The position numbers were made by a program, and so were the translations under genes. Shown here piece after piece: positions 1-12,750 of a DNA stretch of 64,000 nucleotides. Position 1 is the stretch's first letter. Each line of letters begins with the position of its first letter. Source of the stretch: Hymenolepis diminuta (taxonomy: Eukaryota; Platyhelminthes; Cestoda; Cyclophyllidea; Hymenolepididae); NCBI GenBank assembly GCA_900708905.1, contig CAADRB010000001.1, positions 1,323,753 through 1,387,752 of the forward strand. Reading direction: 5' to 3'. Under the pieces are notes generated by a model that made no database searches, was not told the origin of the DNA, and worked only from the letters and a program-made list of their open reading frames with translations.

Positions 1-1149
1 ATTTTTGTTCATAGAAGAAATATTGGGAACGGGGAAAATAATTATCATTTCTTCCAACAGAAGGAATAATACATTTTAAATGAATCTGTAAGTTCATATC
101 GGGTGAACTCTATTGAGTAATCTCATGTTGAAGATGTATTTGTCTGGTCACCTACCTGCTCCTGGCTGTAAGAAGATGCAAATGTACGGAGGTAAAGCGA
201 AAACCCATTTAAGCAAAAGGAAAATACTTTACGTTCATGCAATTTCAATCTAATTTTTTCAGGTACTAAAAGAACAAAGCGATGTAGATTTGTGCGGATC
301 ATGATAAAACAAAAGAATAACAGGAATTCAGTGCAGATAGTTTCTTTAGGTTCACAGTGTTCATAAATCGATATTCAGAAAAATGCATAGCCACCATTGA
401 TTTAGTATCGCATAAAGAATACCACCAAAGTGGCAGAATCTTTCATGTTCAAAACACTATTCAAGTTTGAGGAAGGTATTTGTTACATGTAAGAAAGTAA
501 TATTTTTCCAAAATAATTAAAATTCTTTTTTTTCCACCTTTTAATTCCTGCTTCTTCTACACTACGGTTGAAAATGACGCATAATACAAACTGATCTATC
601 GATACGAAAGCGCGCGTCTTGTGTTGACATAATGGCTTGGATCGTTTTGTATAGTGGTGTCGTCGGGTCGTGTTGTAACTGGTGCAACGTCTAAGGGGAT
701 CCAAGAGTCAGTTACGGTCAGGAGAGCGAATTATAACAGTAATACTATGCTTTATGAGATGATAACGTAACTTTTATTTCAGACCTGAAGAGAAAATTGA
801 TTGAAGCTCTTAAGATTTTACCTTTAAATTCAATACCTGTGTTTGTACGTATTGTAAAAGTATATTGATGGTAATGCAAATAATTAGAGTTGGGATGTAA
901 TTTCGTGGTACTGTAAACACAGCCAATAAGTAAAATCCGTAGGTTGTCCAAATGTCCGATGAACTTCTAAATGTTTTATTCCATTTGATATGTGTGTAGC
1001 ATAAAAATTAAATGTATACTTTGGATGCTTCAAGGCCAAATACGTATTTGAGGCTAGTTGTGAAGTAATTAAGTAGATTTGGTGTTTGCGGACAACCCTA
1101 AGAACGGATTTCCTTTCTTATTCTATTAACTGTTGATTATTCCTTAAAT
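1..1149. other. Upstream non-coding stretch
   Basis: Short open frames on the minus strand (483-704 and 745-951) have no domain, no convincing splice sites and a composition like the surrounding DNA, so I treat them as chance. I see no RNA gene or recognisable mobile element here. Confidence 0.4.
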
Positions 1150-1307
1150 ATGGATATTATTCCCGTGTCTGTACCCCTTCATAAACATTTTTCACTTTGT
1201 CGTATTAATACACCGCTTATACAAGAAGTCTCGATTTTAACTACTCCTGAACAGCTTAGAAAGATAGATAATAAAAAGGTAATTATAATTACTGTATATC
1301 ATTTCAG
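1150..1307 (+). other. Short exon-like open frame with a tiny intron
   Basis: An ATG at 1150 opens 43 codons ending at 1278, directly before a GTAATT donor. A 29-nt interval ending in TTTCAG follows, and the next codons are AAG TGA, so the spliced product would be a 44-residue peptide. The residue mix (for example TTPEQLRKID) looks more protein-like than the flanks. No family is recognised. It could be a small-protein gene, an exon of an unseen upstream gene, or chance. Confidence 0.15.
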
Positions 1308-1766
1308 AAGTGAAAGGTGACCTATTTGAGGTTAGTCCAATGCGATCTTTATCTCTTTCATTTCTTATTACATTTATGAGGCAATAAATTTAACTTTACT
1401 CTTGACAAAATGCAGTACGCAATCAGGAGCAAAATTTTCCCATTGGGCCATCCAGTTTACAAAAATGCGGAGCATAATCGGGTTGCATGCAATTAAAATC
1501 ATATCCCTGAACACAACTGGATGTTTCTCGTCGAACCTTACATGATAAGTATTTGTTTATTTTAAATTGAACATTTGTCCAAACTTAAAACTTACTGAAA
1601 TAACTAAAAATGTTAAAAGTTATTCAGCAAATAAAATCGATATATTTTTAGAATAATAAGCCTTGAATAAACATATAATTATATATATTCTGCACTATTT
1701 TCATGTGTTTAAACCTATCGAATATATGAGCGCAGCCGGCAAACAGTCGCTTTTGAAAATATCAAA

Positions 1767-4700
1767 ATGGGTAGGGTTAAACATGAAAAGAAGTTCAGTG
1801 ACAGGAAATTATGCAGTGATTCATTAGCAAACGCTGTTTCTGTATCTTCTAAGGTATACGAATAACTGATGCTTTATGCCTTTTATGATTATCGTTTAAA
1901 TATCCTTGATTTTAGCTTTTGGATTCTGCCGATATTTCCGACAAGGTGTCGGAAAGTATTTTCCTCTTTTACCAGAAGAACACAAGCAAACTTGTCAAAG
2001 AAACAAAATGTCTTCAATCCCAAAAGAAAGAGCTGATTAAAGAATTGGTATGCATAGTAAATTTTAATAATTGTTCTTAGTTTGCTGCTAATGAAAGGTT
2101 AGAAAAAGCGGAGGAAATAAATCGAAAACTTACGGCTGAAGCTGAGCGTCTTCGCATGAATTTAGAAGCTATTCGTGAAGTTTTAAAAGACAGTGATATT
2201 GATAAGGCAAAGGAGAGGCTTGCTCAACTTGAGGATAGTAGTTGGTTGCACACGCCTACTCCGAACCGAAGTCGGCGAAGTCGAGTTCAACATTCTGCTG
2301 GCTCTTTGCTCGATTCAGACAATACATCATCGGGTGGCTCTGACACTGAGAATCAAAATCCAGGTGGACCTGTATCAATTCGACGTTCTGCACGACTAAG
2401 TAAAGATGTCGATATTCCATATATCGATAGTCTCAGAACTCCTTCGTCGCGCAAACGACCAACATCAGATGATGCAGAGGGTTATCATGACGTTTCATTC
2501 AAAAAGTTGGCAATCGATCAGACTAATCTGGACGATAATGAGCTTAGTTCCGACGATTCTCATTTAGTTGGACGTCGCTCTGGTACTTTTCGGACGCCCG
2601 AACCGCCAAAGGTATGATTGTAATTAGATTTATTTTGGTCTCTCAGCAAAAGGTCTGCACTGAAAATCGTCTCACTCGTCTTCATGACTTCCAACCGATT
2701 TCGGCTCTTCGTTTGGGAATGTGCAGTTGCTGTGGCAAACGATTCACTTTTGGTAGACCCCCGTTGCGATGTAGAATTTGCAGACTTGTAGTTCATGGAC
2801 AGTGTCAGCATCAGGTTCGTTTATTTTAAACTCTTTACGTGAAACCTCTAGTTTAGATATTTTGTGAGGTTTTGGGATTAGTCTCCAACCAGTTTGTTTT
2901 AATTTACCGTTTATATGTATCATAGTTCGATTACTGAGTTCATGGCCTTCAGGCTTTAAATTTTTTACTGAGGAGTATTTAATGTTTGCAGACCTGTTCG
3001 AAAATATACGCCAATTTTAGCATAAGAGAACTGGGCGACATTTCTGGATACGGCGATTTTCGGTATGTCATGTGTAACGAATACCTAGTCCAGGGTTTGT
3101 TAACAGTTGTGGTAAACTCTGTGGATATAACCTCAGGCAGCCTTGGATACATATCTACCAGAATCAAATAGAAGGTTTCTTTTATAGGTACAGCAAGACA
3201 AACCAATATAAAACCCAAAAATCTTAATTTGGGGGAATGCAAAATGGGAACCTGGTGATAAGAGATTGCGGCCATTTGTTTAGCTTTGTCTGTATTCTGT
3301 ACAACCACTTTCAGTACTCTTTCATTTAAGCAAGAAGCAGGTTTTACAAAACCGATTTCCTCGTATTCTTTGCCGTTATCATTCACCTAGGACGGTAAGC
3401 GAGCTTTGGTTTTGTTCATATTTGAATGCATTAATCAAGACAATCTGGAAACTTGACTATGGTGAACAACTACTATTCTCGGGCATTCATTTTAAAGTCA
3501 GTCGTCCGGTGACTCCGTAATGCGTTTTTCAAGAGCATATCAATAATTGATTGGTATAGGTTTAATACTTCAAAAATGATATTAGCATTTTGCGAGGTGA
3601 CGGCTCAGCTACTCTTGTATTTTGTAAGATTCAATGACTTCTTTATTATCCTTTTACTTTATATCTAGTGTGTTCTTTAGATACATATGACATTTATGTT
3701 ATATCTAGCGTTTATTTGCTTCTTTTCTTGATTCAAATAAACTTGTTTTTTTATACAAATATATAGCCAATTTTACTGAGGCGTATACCTGTTAATTATA
3801 TTCTTTTGATTCTCATGAGTTACCATTGTAATGACTTAATAAATCTTAGTGCATAGGTCGTTTATTATATTCTAATTCCTTACATTCCTTTACAAGCGCA
3901 TTAAGAGAAGTTTTACCTAACACTTGGTTACAGGCAATATACCTTGGAGTCGCTATGATAAGAAATTTCCATTCTATCACCCCTCATCTTGGTCGGGATT
4001 AATAGTTAAGTTTGATCATTTACTAAAGTGGATGTGCGTCGACGATAGTCGATTTCATGACCTCTTATTCATCAGACGCGTACCTTGGCTACCGCGCCAC
4101 CTGCGCACTGAAATCTCAAACCTAATTTTATTACTTAGATAAAAATTAAGAGGCTTGAGGGGTCATTTTATCGTTTTCAGATCTTTCATTAATCTCTTGA
4201 GGTTGTCTTAATTTGCCAAGAGATAGATAACACCGTGAAAGTGTTAAGGATTTATAGTAAACCTAATCTCGACATTAAAGCTACTTTAAGAGTTTGACAA
4301 AGTTAGGCTTGGTGTTATCTTAAAATTCTAATGATTTGCTTAAAGCCTAATATCATAAGACAACCTTTTTCTAAATCAGAAGACCAGGATTTGTGTTGAA
4401 ACGCTGGTGTGCTGAACATTGACAGGAGAAAGTTGAAAATAGGGTGAATGTCTTCAAAATAAGGTACGCTGAGAGAGGTTGTCCAGTTTTGTGTTTTCTG
4501 TGCGTCAGTGTGTAACAATTAGGATGAGCGGACCTATGAGTAATCCTGTGCGTTCTGCATATTTATATTATTCTTGTAAAATGACTTAATTTTGATGGAA
4601 GTATTCAATTTAAACAGGCTCTTGGCGGGGCAAATAAATTGAAAACTGCATGAGTATTCTTTATTGTTAAGTCCAATCGGAATTCTCGTAATTATAATTT

Positions 4701-6767
4701 TCGAGAACTGTAAGCTGCTGAATAGTAAGATTATCTTTTCTTAATGGACTACTGAGAGAAAAAACATGAACTGAAGTGGTAAGATCGATCCTTCTTGATT
4801 AATAAAGGATCCGTAATCACTGAATATCATAGCATATGCTGAAATAATGAATTTTGATTTTTGGAACGTGAGCTATTCGAATCCAGAAATCAAGTGTAGT
4901 AAGACTGATATCCTGAAGTTGCTCTCATAATCTTTATCCCCTTTATCATGTGTTTGAATTTCTGTTAACTGATTTCATTTGTTTCCTTCAAATACAATTT
5001 TTTAAATGTTTCTGTGTTAGTGTGGGTAGTAATATCAGCGTGTTCTCCTCTCCTTGTTCATATCAAATTTTGTTTCTCTACAGTTAAAACAGCGATGTGT
5101 TCCACCCGCTGACTTGCCCCTGTTCAACTCACCAAAGACCCCAAATGCTGTCTTCAATTCACCAATGACACCTGCCACACTTCATCGATTGAGAGGTGGT
5201 GGTGGCCCTTCACCTCTAACCCCAACCACTCCTTCGACTTTAAAACGTCAGTTGTACCCCTGGCATACCCTCAGATTGGACGCTCTCTGTCCTACCAATG
5301 AATCACCGCGTATCCCAGCTGCTGTCATTCTTTGCGTTAATGAAGTGGCCTCTCGTGGTTTCATCCAGCTGGGTATCTATCGTGTTCCAGGAGGTGAAAA
5401 AAAGGTCCAAGGTGAGATATAGTCCTGTTAAATAAACTCAGTCGGGTTCTAGCTAGAAATAATATGCACATAATTATTGGTAAAACTTCTTTGATGTATG
5501 CTGGAAGAGACATGGCTATTGACTTGCTACCACTTAGGATTCAAGAGTCCACTTCACATATCTAAGGTCTCAAATTAACGTCAATGGGACAGTGACGAAA
5601 GCTATAACTCGGAACATCTGCAGAGTCAAACAACAATTCGGTCCATTTTAAACTCATTACAGTTTTCAGTGAAGGTAAAACTAAGGCTCGTCGAGTTTTT
5701 CATAGAGGTGATCCTCTATTACGGCCTTTTCACAATAGTACTGAGGGTGTCTAATACCAACTGACTCGAGTCCCTCTCTGTTGCGAGAAGACTGGCTTTT
5801 GCAACTACGTCCTCGCAGAGCCAATAACATGTGAAGAGTTAGTTGTGTGGATTCCTCTAGTAAATTTAGTGGTCAAGATTCCATGGAGAAGATTTTGCCT
5901 TTGGGCTGCTATGAAATGTCCTTCCGGTTTTCTTACTCTGAAGTCGTTTTTGAGTCATCCGATTTCAGGGAAAAATAATACAATATCATGGCTAAAACAA
6001 GTCAATCAGTACGTAAGGGAAGTCATTTCTTCTACCATGGCTAAAACATCCAACAACGCTAATTTTATCTCAGCATAAATTTCCACCTCAAGAGAATTAG
6101 AACGAACACGGTGAAGTGCGACGGTGCTAATTGTGCGGAAGGGAAAGTGGTACTCTTGCACATGTTAAATATCTCTTTTTCAACCCTAGACCTTTTGGAT
6201 AAATTCCTCTACAGCCGTACGACTCCCAGTCTGGCTCTAGTTGAAGATATTCATGTAGTCTGCTCCTGTTTAAAAGCCTTCCTTCGTTTACTGGATGAGC
6301 CGCTTGTAACACTGCGTCTACGTCCTAAATTCGTTGAAGCGGGAGAACTATTCCAAACTGACCCGGAAAGTGCCAAATATCGTGCTGCTGAGTTGATTAA
6401 AAGATTGCCGACAGCTAGTCGGGACACCCTGGCCTTTTTAATGCTTCATCTTAAGGTAAAACATTACATTTCTTTTGTTTGTGACTGTATCCTGTAGGAT
6501 GTTGCAAGGTCTAAGGCATGCAAAATGGGTGAGGCAAACTTGGCCAAAGTTTTCGGACTTACGATTGTCGGTCACTCCTCCGTTGAACCGCTTTTAGCTC
6601 AAGCTTCGAGTGAAATTCAGTCTCAGCAAGCTGTAAGTTGCTCTTGATGGTCATTTAGATAAAATCAGAGGCTGGATAATAACCTCGTTTATTTCTCTTT
6701 ATTGTTTTAGACTGTTCGATTGCTCATGGAGGTACCTGACGCCGTATACTCTGCAATTGTGGACTAG
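1767..6767 (+). CDS. RACGAP1: Rac GTPase-activating protein 1 (CYK-4/MgcRacGAP)
   Basis: Exons are 1767-1853, 1916-2047, 2081-2611, 2647-2814, 5084-5411, 6190-6455, 6498-6632 and 6711-6767. All junctions are GT-AG and phases agree, giving 567 aa against about 630 in vertebrates. An N-terminal coiled-coil region (about residues 30-130) is followed by a charged linker. A complete C1 domain (residues 263-311) has the H-x12-C-x2-C pattern and its last Cys supplied by exon 5, which confirms the 2.3-kb intron. A Ser/Thr-Pro-rich linker (321-357) precedes the RhoGAP domain, with arginine finger R406 in GIYRVPG and the conserved NLAKVFG block. In animals this protein pairs with kinesin-6 MKLP1 as centralspindlin at the spindle midzone, where it engages ECT2 to drive cytokinesis. 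The start is the first ATG of the exon chain, in an AAAATGG context. The tail after the GAP domain is very short compared with vertebrates. Neighbours give no functional clue. Confidence 0.93.
4028..4106 (-). repeat. tRNA-derived SINE-like fragment in the RACGAP1 intron
   Basis: Read on the minus strand it begins GTGGCGCGGTAGCC, resembling a polymerase III A box, and continues into sequence like the copies at 23419-23520 and 25701-25818. It accounts for the 72-codon open frame 3924-4142 in this intron, which I do not call a gene. Confidence 0.45.
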
Positions 6768-6994
6768 TCGTGTCCGACTGTCTTCATCATTATTCTATTA
6801 ATATCTCTCTTCCCTTTTCTCCCAACTGTCTGCATGAATAATCAACGTTATTTGGCCTATATTTATCGCCTGTAAATTTACAAATTAATTATCATATTCA
6901 TAATTGTTGGTCACGGTTAGACTATAACTTATTTTTCCTATTTCTTCGTCTAGTAGTGGTCATACAGTGTTTTCATACTTTATTATTATTATTT

Positions 6995-7000
6995 ATTAAA
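6995..7000 (+). terminator. Candidate poly(A) signal of RACGAP1 (ATTAAA)
   Basis: This is an ATTAAA variant 228 nt after the RACGAP1 stop, in a T-rich stretch. I noticed no AATAAA between the stop and here. Confidence 0.3.
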
Positions 7001-7984
7001 AGGTCGTACTAGTGACAAGGAATACATAGTTTTAAGTATTGTATTTACTGAGGAATCGGAGGCGGATAACGCATGTTACAATTGGTGCCGCTTTGTCCAT
7101 AAGGACTTCATGGCTTAAGAATTTAGGAGTATTCAGTTAAAAGTTATGTATAAAGACGTCCGTATAGGAGCTGCAGGTATTTGTTCTCAAGAGCAAAGGT
7201 TTGCGATTAATTTACATTCGCTTGATAGCAGAAGAAAGCATACGTCCTCATTTATCAGGCTTAAAGCATTGAGTAGTGATGTCACTATCATTGCATTTAT
7301 AGAGTTGCCATTTGCAACCATTACATTTAGTCTTCTAGTGCTTCAGTTTCTCACCTTCTTAGCCTCACGGACGGGGATGGGAAGTTTTGTGGTCGGATAT
7401 TAATGAGACAGAAGGGCAAGGGTGGTCATGTAAGCAATAATAATTGGCTGAGGGTAATAAAGCTAAGTAAATGAGATTTAAACAACTTAAAGTACGGGTC
7501 CTACATGGGATGAGAGACGGTAGAGGTATAGAACTTCGAAAATCGATAGGTGGATCGAGGTAGCAGTTCATCGCAGGTAAGGAATAAAGTCACCACAGGC
7601 TTTTGAAGGCGGGAACAGTTGGGGTTAAACACACTCAGGTATTATTCATTCATTAGTCCAGGAAGAAGTACTCACATGAACGGTCCACACTGAGTCATCC
7701 GATTACTAGAGTGCAAATCAGCATTAAATCGATGAAAAGGGTATACGCTTGAAATAAACAATTTTAAAGTGAAAAGTTATAGAGTTTCGAGATCTCAGCT
7801 TCACCCTTTTTTTCTACAAATCGGGAAATGAAATCAGATAGCCATGCCATCACTTGAATAATACGAATGGTTAACAAGAGATTAGAAAAAAGAACGTACA
7901 AGTTTATATCCGCTGACCTGAGTAGAATAGGAGTATGCTACAGAAAAATTACACAATGTAAGTTAATTCAGGTGTCTGAACGTA

Positions 7985-8110
7985 AGTAGTGGGAGATAGA
8001 AAGGAACACGAGTACACCAGGGGTCCCAAGCAGTTCGTGTACATGTTGGCCACCCACTTGAGCTTTTTGATAGTGTCCAGAGACTCTATGACGCTGGTTG
8101 GCTCTTCCAT
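7985..8110 (-). other. GC-richer exon-like patch, product unknown
   Basis: This stretch is more GC-rich than its surroundings and open in several frames. On the minus strand, from the ATG at 8110, it reads a hydrophobic segment containing NCLGPLVY, loosely like transmembrane helix 7 of rhodopsin-type receptors (family motif NPxxY, here GPxxY). On the plus strand a frame ends exactly at CAG followed by GTGAGA, a strong donor. I cannot decide which strand is coding, or whether either is. Confidence 0.2.
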
Positions 8111-10572
8111 GCAGGTGAGAGATGTCCATATAAGGGATAAATCATTACTGGGTGGCCGAATAGTACGGTTATTGTGGTTTAATTTTGAAACTATTAACAT
8201 AGATCGCTCTGTCTCATCATACATGTAACTTTTATCAAATAACTAAAGATGTGAGTGGTGGCACCGTTCGATTTTTAAACTTGGTCAATTTGACTGTCGA
8301 CCTTCTCCTAAAGTCAAACTAATTTCGAACTAAATTATAATTACGAAACTAAGCAAATGAAAATGAATGCTTTTTAAACCGAACGTTGACTGCAATTTTC
8401 ATTTGCCTAACTTGAAAGCTTAGTTGTAAACAAACGCTCTTAAAACATCCCTGGATGAAGCGTTTAAGTACTAGGAGAATCTAACTACAATTTGAGCTGT
8501 TCACAAATTTTGGTTTCAAGACTAGCATTTTCCGATTTAACTTTCTCCCAATCAGCAATTATCATACTGAAAGCTATGTGAATGTGAATTTTACTGTTAC
8601 AAAACAGTGCTTTGTACCATCGACAGCATCGTGTCTCAGGAGTAACTATCAACATGGAGTTGAAGTGTTGTGAAAGTTTGGCCAATTAATATGCGAATGG
8701 AGTTTTAGGCACGAAGGGGTGAAGAGCTTTGAACGTACTCGATGCATTTAAACGATTGCGTAATGCGTTGGGAACTACGTAGAAAAGATCTAGAAGACCC
8801 CAGGGAGATTCCATCTTTACTTGCTCACATATTTTTTAAGAAACGATTGTTTAAATAAACAAGACACATCTGGCGATAGGAATAGTTAGTCATACTCCTG
8901 TTGCCGCCTCTCAAGAGAAATCCTTCCTATTGTTCGATACTGAGAGCTCAGATATCACGAATCTGGTAATATAATTAATTAACAAATGTCTTACATGTCG
9001 GAAAAGAGGAGACTGATTGAATCAATATGTGGACTGCAGGCATTTATTTGAGACATGTAGAAAGTGCATCTTAAGATAAGTAAATAGTATAAATTTATGG
9101 GAATAGGCCTGAAGTTCAAAAATTATTTTTTAAATCCAATTTCTTGTCTATGAATTTGGCTTGAACTGCAAAATAAATTTCACCTGTTTGTTCGCAACAA
9201 GTGAAGGAAATAAATGTATTCAGATGCTAATTTCCACCCTTTCTACCCACTGTAAAATTTGGTCTATGGAATGCTTCAGAAATCAGGAGACGTTCTCTTT
9301 CAGCTCAAATGAGGAAACATGTGTAGTTCTGTACGTTTTGAGATTAAAATTTATTCCATCGCTGTTTTATCATACAGAAATCGAACATTGTGCAACTCAG
9401 GGCCACCTCCCATTGTTAAACTGATAGGTTCTCATGAATCGTTTTTTATAAGTCGCTGTAAAGTATCAGATTTGAATCCTAAGGGAAGACTGGCATACTT
9501 AATTTTGAAAATTGACTACCTCACATTCGACATCGGCGGCTGTCGACAACTACCGAATGTTCTGAATTGTTCCTAGAAATTAAGTGCAGTTCTGTGTTGA
9601 GAACGTTGAATCTTATGAGGATTTTATGAAAGCAGGATTGAAAATCTCTGTAATGGGAAATTTAACTGCAGGCTTGGATTTGATTCCCGTTCGATCATTC
9701 CTTTTATATTTTCTTAACAGAGGATTAATCGCGGCCACCAGCCACCATAAAGATCGTGATTATAGCCTAAGAAGTCGACGCTGTGGTAATAAATTAGCTA
9801 TAAGATAATCGAATGGATCCAAGTCGTTTAGCCTTTTGGAATAATAATAAAAATGGAAGAGTAACATTCACAAAATATGATATTTAGAATGAATGATAGA
9901 CTCGGGCAAACACTCTCAGTTTTGGTGATTATTAAAATAATTGTTATTTAATATTTAAAAGTAGTAATGTTAGAATTCATCTTTTAATTTTTATCAGCCC
10001 TGTAGATTTTTTTAAAAGAGCTTATTAGAATGTCATTTATGACGTTTGTGCCGCAGTTTATGCCGTCTAGAATTCATATGCTCGAAACAGTGCTTTTTGC
10101 TATTTGTGTTTGAATCATTCCACATTTGTCAGTTATTCTTTACTATATCATTTCTTTGCATTTTTCTTTTCGAGTGATTAAAATATCCCCCAATTTTTCG
10201 TACTATTTATAATGGTAAATTTTTTAGTCTTTTATCCCTCTCACCTTGCTTTGTGTTTGTCTGGTTCAGTGAGTTTAGGATTGACATTTGGCAGGTGGAC
10301 TAGCAGCTGGGTCTCTGATTTTGCTCACTAGCTATTATGCAAGCTGTATCCTTCTAAATTCTAACAATCTTAGTTACTACAACATAATATAGAGAGAAGA
10401 CAGTTGCAACTAGCAGGTTGCTGAAGAGAAATCTTCGAAGGTGAAGAAGAAAGCTGACCGAAGAGAGGCAAAGTTGTCAAGAGTGCTGGTGGAAGCGGTG
10501 ATTGCTGTTAGCAGGTGGAGATACAGGGGAAGGTGAATGTGCTTGTTGGCTGATATATGCACAGAGAGAGTA

Positions 10573-11837
10573 TATATCAGGTTGTAATAGAAGTTCTGCC
10601 CATTTTTTTAATTTGAATTAAAGTGAAGATTTTGTCAAAATACATTTATTTAGTATTTAACATAATCACCGCTTTTATTAATTACATATTGCCAAAAGAT
10701 TTCTGATTCCTTCTTTATAGAATTTAGCCAGTTCGGACTCAAAAATGAAACTAGCTTCTCTATTTCGACCTCTTCTCTTGAAGTATACCTTTTTCCCACT
10801 AAATAATCCTCTAAGCTTCTGAAAAGATGAAAATCGGTTGGTGCAAGATGAGGAGAATTTGGTGAGTGATGCATGACTTCCCAGCCATATTCTTCAACGT
10901 GATTTTTGGTTGCTCTTGCAGTGTGGGGTCTAGCATTGTTATGGTGCAGAATCGCTCCTTTTCGATTGATCAAAGAAGGCCATTTTTCCTGCTGTTGACT
11001 GCTTTTTAACGAGTTAGCTACCGACAGTAAACTCCAAATGTTGTTATTTGATTGTCATCAATTAGTTCACAATAAACAATTCCCCTCAAATCCCACCATA
11101 CACACAGAAGAATCGGGTACAGTCCACTTCTCGGTTGTGGAATCGGTTGTCTTTTGCGTTTAAAATTGTTGTAAAGGATCCACTTCTCGTGCTGTCCGTT
11201 ATGATTAGGTCTAAAAAAGGTGCCTGAAGTCCACGAGAACGCAGTGAAAGACAACAGGTCACACATTGTTGCTTGTTGATTTCTGACAAATCCCATTTCC
11301 CATGTGGGATCTATTTGCCAGCCTTTGAGACTTTCCAAGCCAAGTTTTTTCATTACCCTATATATGGTCATATGGCGGCTTACGTTAAAGGTTTTGCTCA
11401 CTTCTCTAGTAGTGTAGGTTGGATTTTCATCAATGGCAACTTCCAATTGCCCAGAGTTGACTTTCTTTAGCATCCTGCTCTCGGTTCGTCTTTCAAGCTG
11501 AAGTTATTCTTTTTGAAACCTGAAGGTGAAAACTACCTTCTGCAAGTCTTTTCATCCACAACATCATTTCCATAAGTGTCTTTGAGTGTTTTGTTGCTGA
11601 GCTTGCTGTATTTCCCTTATGAAATTCAAACAGTAAAATATGCCTGATATGCTCTTTAATTGGAGTGGACATTAGGACTGGAAATAGTTATTGATAAGGA
11701 TAATTATTAAACAGTCTGAAAAAAACTTTATTTATTACCATAGACATGCATACAACATTAACAAGCTAAATTGAAGTAATCGTGCCCTAAACACATGGCT
11801 GAAAAAGGAGACAGAACTTCCGTTACAACCTGATATA
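10573..11837 (-). mobile_element. Mariner element 1, decayed
   Basis: Inverted ends are visible: the outermost bases at 10571-10587 match the reverse complement of 11823-11839 exactly over 17 nt including TA, and imperfect similarity continues inward (GAAGTTCTG on both sides). The ends are TA, the mariner target site. The element is about 1.27 kb, normal for the family, and encloses a broken transposase on the minus strand. Confidence 0.85.
10650..11672 (-). pseudogene. Mariner transposase pseudogene (element 1)
   Basis: Reading from an ATG at 11672, the N-terminal helix-turn-helix half carries the typical mariner HIRHILLFEFHKGN segment. The frame then shifts, and the middle (ending near 11018) and C-terminal part (10650-10973) lie in separate frames. 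Family landmarks are EKWILYNN, CVWWDLRGI, HHNNARPHTA and LAPTDFHLF. Mariner transposases are cut-and-paste enzymes with a DD34D triad. Here the first Asp, normally just before EKW, reads His, the second reads Asn (HHNN instead of HxDN), and only the last remains. Several frameshifts plus two lost catalytic residues make this copy inactive. Confidence 0.85.
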
Positions 11838-11900
11838 TAACACATAGGCTGAAAAGTCCCGGGCCTGACACATAGATGGCGCTAGTTTTATTGCAGTCAC

Positions 11901-12750
11901 NNNNNNNNNNNNNNNNNNNNNNNNNNNNNNNNNNNNNNNNNNNNNNNNNNNNNNNNNNNNNNNNNNNNNNNNNNNNNNNNNNNNNNNNNNNNNNNNNNNN
12001 NNNNNNNNNNNNNNNNNNNNNNNNNNNNNNNNNNNNNNNNNNNNNNNNNNNNNNNNNNNNNNNNNNNNNNNNNNNNNNNNNNNNNNNNNNNNNNNNNNNN
12101 NNNNNNNNNNNNNNNNNNNNNNNNNNNNNNNNNNNNNNNNNNNNNNNNNNNNNNNNNNNNNNNNNNNNNNNNNNNNNNNNNNNNNNNNNNNNNNNNNNNN
12201 NNNNNNNNNNNNNNNNNNNNNNNNNNNNNNNNNNNNNNNNNNNNNNNNNNNNNNNNNNNNNNNNNNNNNNNNNNNNNNNNNNNNNNNNNNNNNNNNNNNN
12301 NNNNNNNNNNNNNNNNNNNNNNNNNNNNNNNNNNNNNNNNNNNNNNNNNNNNNNNNNNNNNNNNNNNNNNNNNNNNNNNNNNNNNNNNNNNNNNNNNNNN
12401 NNNNNNNNNNNNNNNNNNNNNNNNNNNNNNNNNNNNNNNNNNNNNNNNNNNNNNNNNNNNNNNNNNNNNNNNNNNNNNNNNNNNNNNNNNNNNNNNNNNN
12501 NNNNNNNNNNNNNNNNNNNNNNNNNNNNNNNNNNNNNNNNNNNNNNNNNNNNNNNNNNNNNNNNNNNNNNNNNNNNNNNNNNNNNNNNNNNNNNNNNNNN
12601 NNNNNNNNNNNNNNNNNNNNNNNNNNNNNNNNNNNNNNNNNNNNNNNNNNNNNNNNNNNNNNNNNNNNNNNNNNNNNNNNNNNNNNNNNNNNNNNNNNNN
12701 NNNNNNNNNNNNNNNNNNNNNNNNNNNNNNNNNNNNNNNNNNNNNNNNNN
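11901..12750. other. Assembly gap, 850 N
   Basis: This is a run of undetermined bases inside mariner element 2. Open frames through it are artefacts. A full-length mariner of 1.3-1.35 kb would put the true missing length close to 850 nt, so the gap size looks realistic. Confidence 0.98.

Larger units (their letters stand above)
6768..10572. other. Intergenic DNA between RACGAP1 and the mariner pair
   Basis: Apart from the exon-like patch at 7985-8110, listed separately, I see only short unsupported frames (such as 7146-7403, 9161-9424 and 9584-9808) with no domains or splice logic. On the minus strand a frame at 8485-8553, after a TTTCAG, encodes a short Lys/Glu-rich end and might be a terminal exon, but nothing connects to it. 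Confidence 0.35.

Noticed and set aside
3924..4142. 72-codon plus-strand frame in the RACGAP1 intron
   Set aside because: It overlaps a SINE-like fragment read in the opposite direction and shows no domain.
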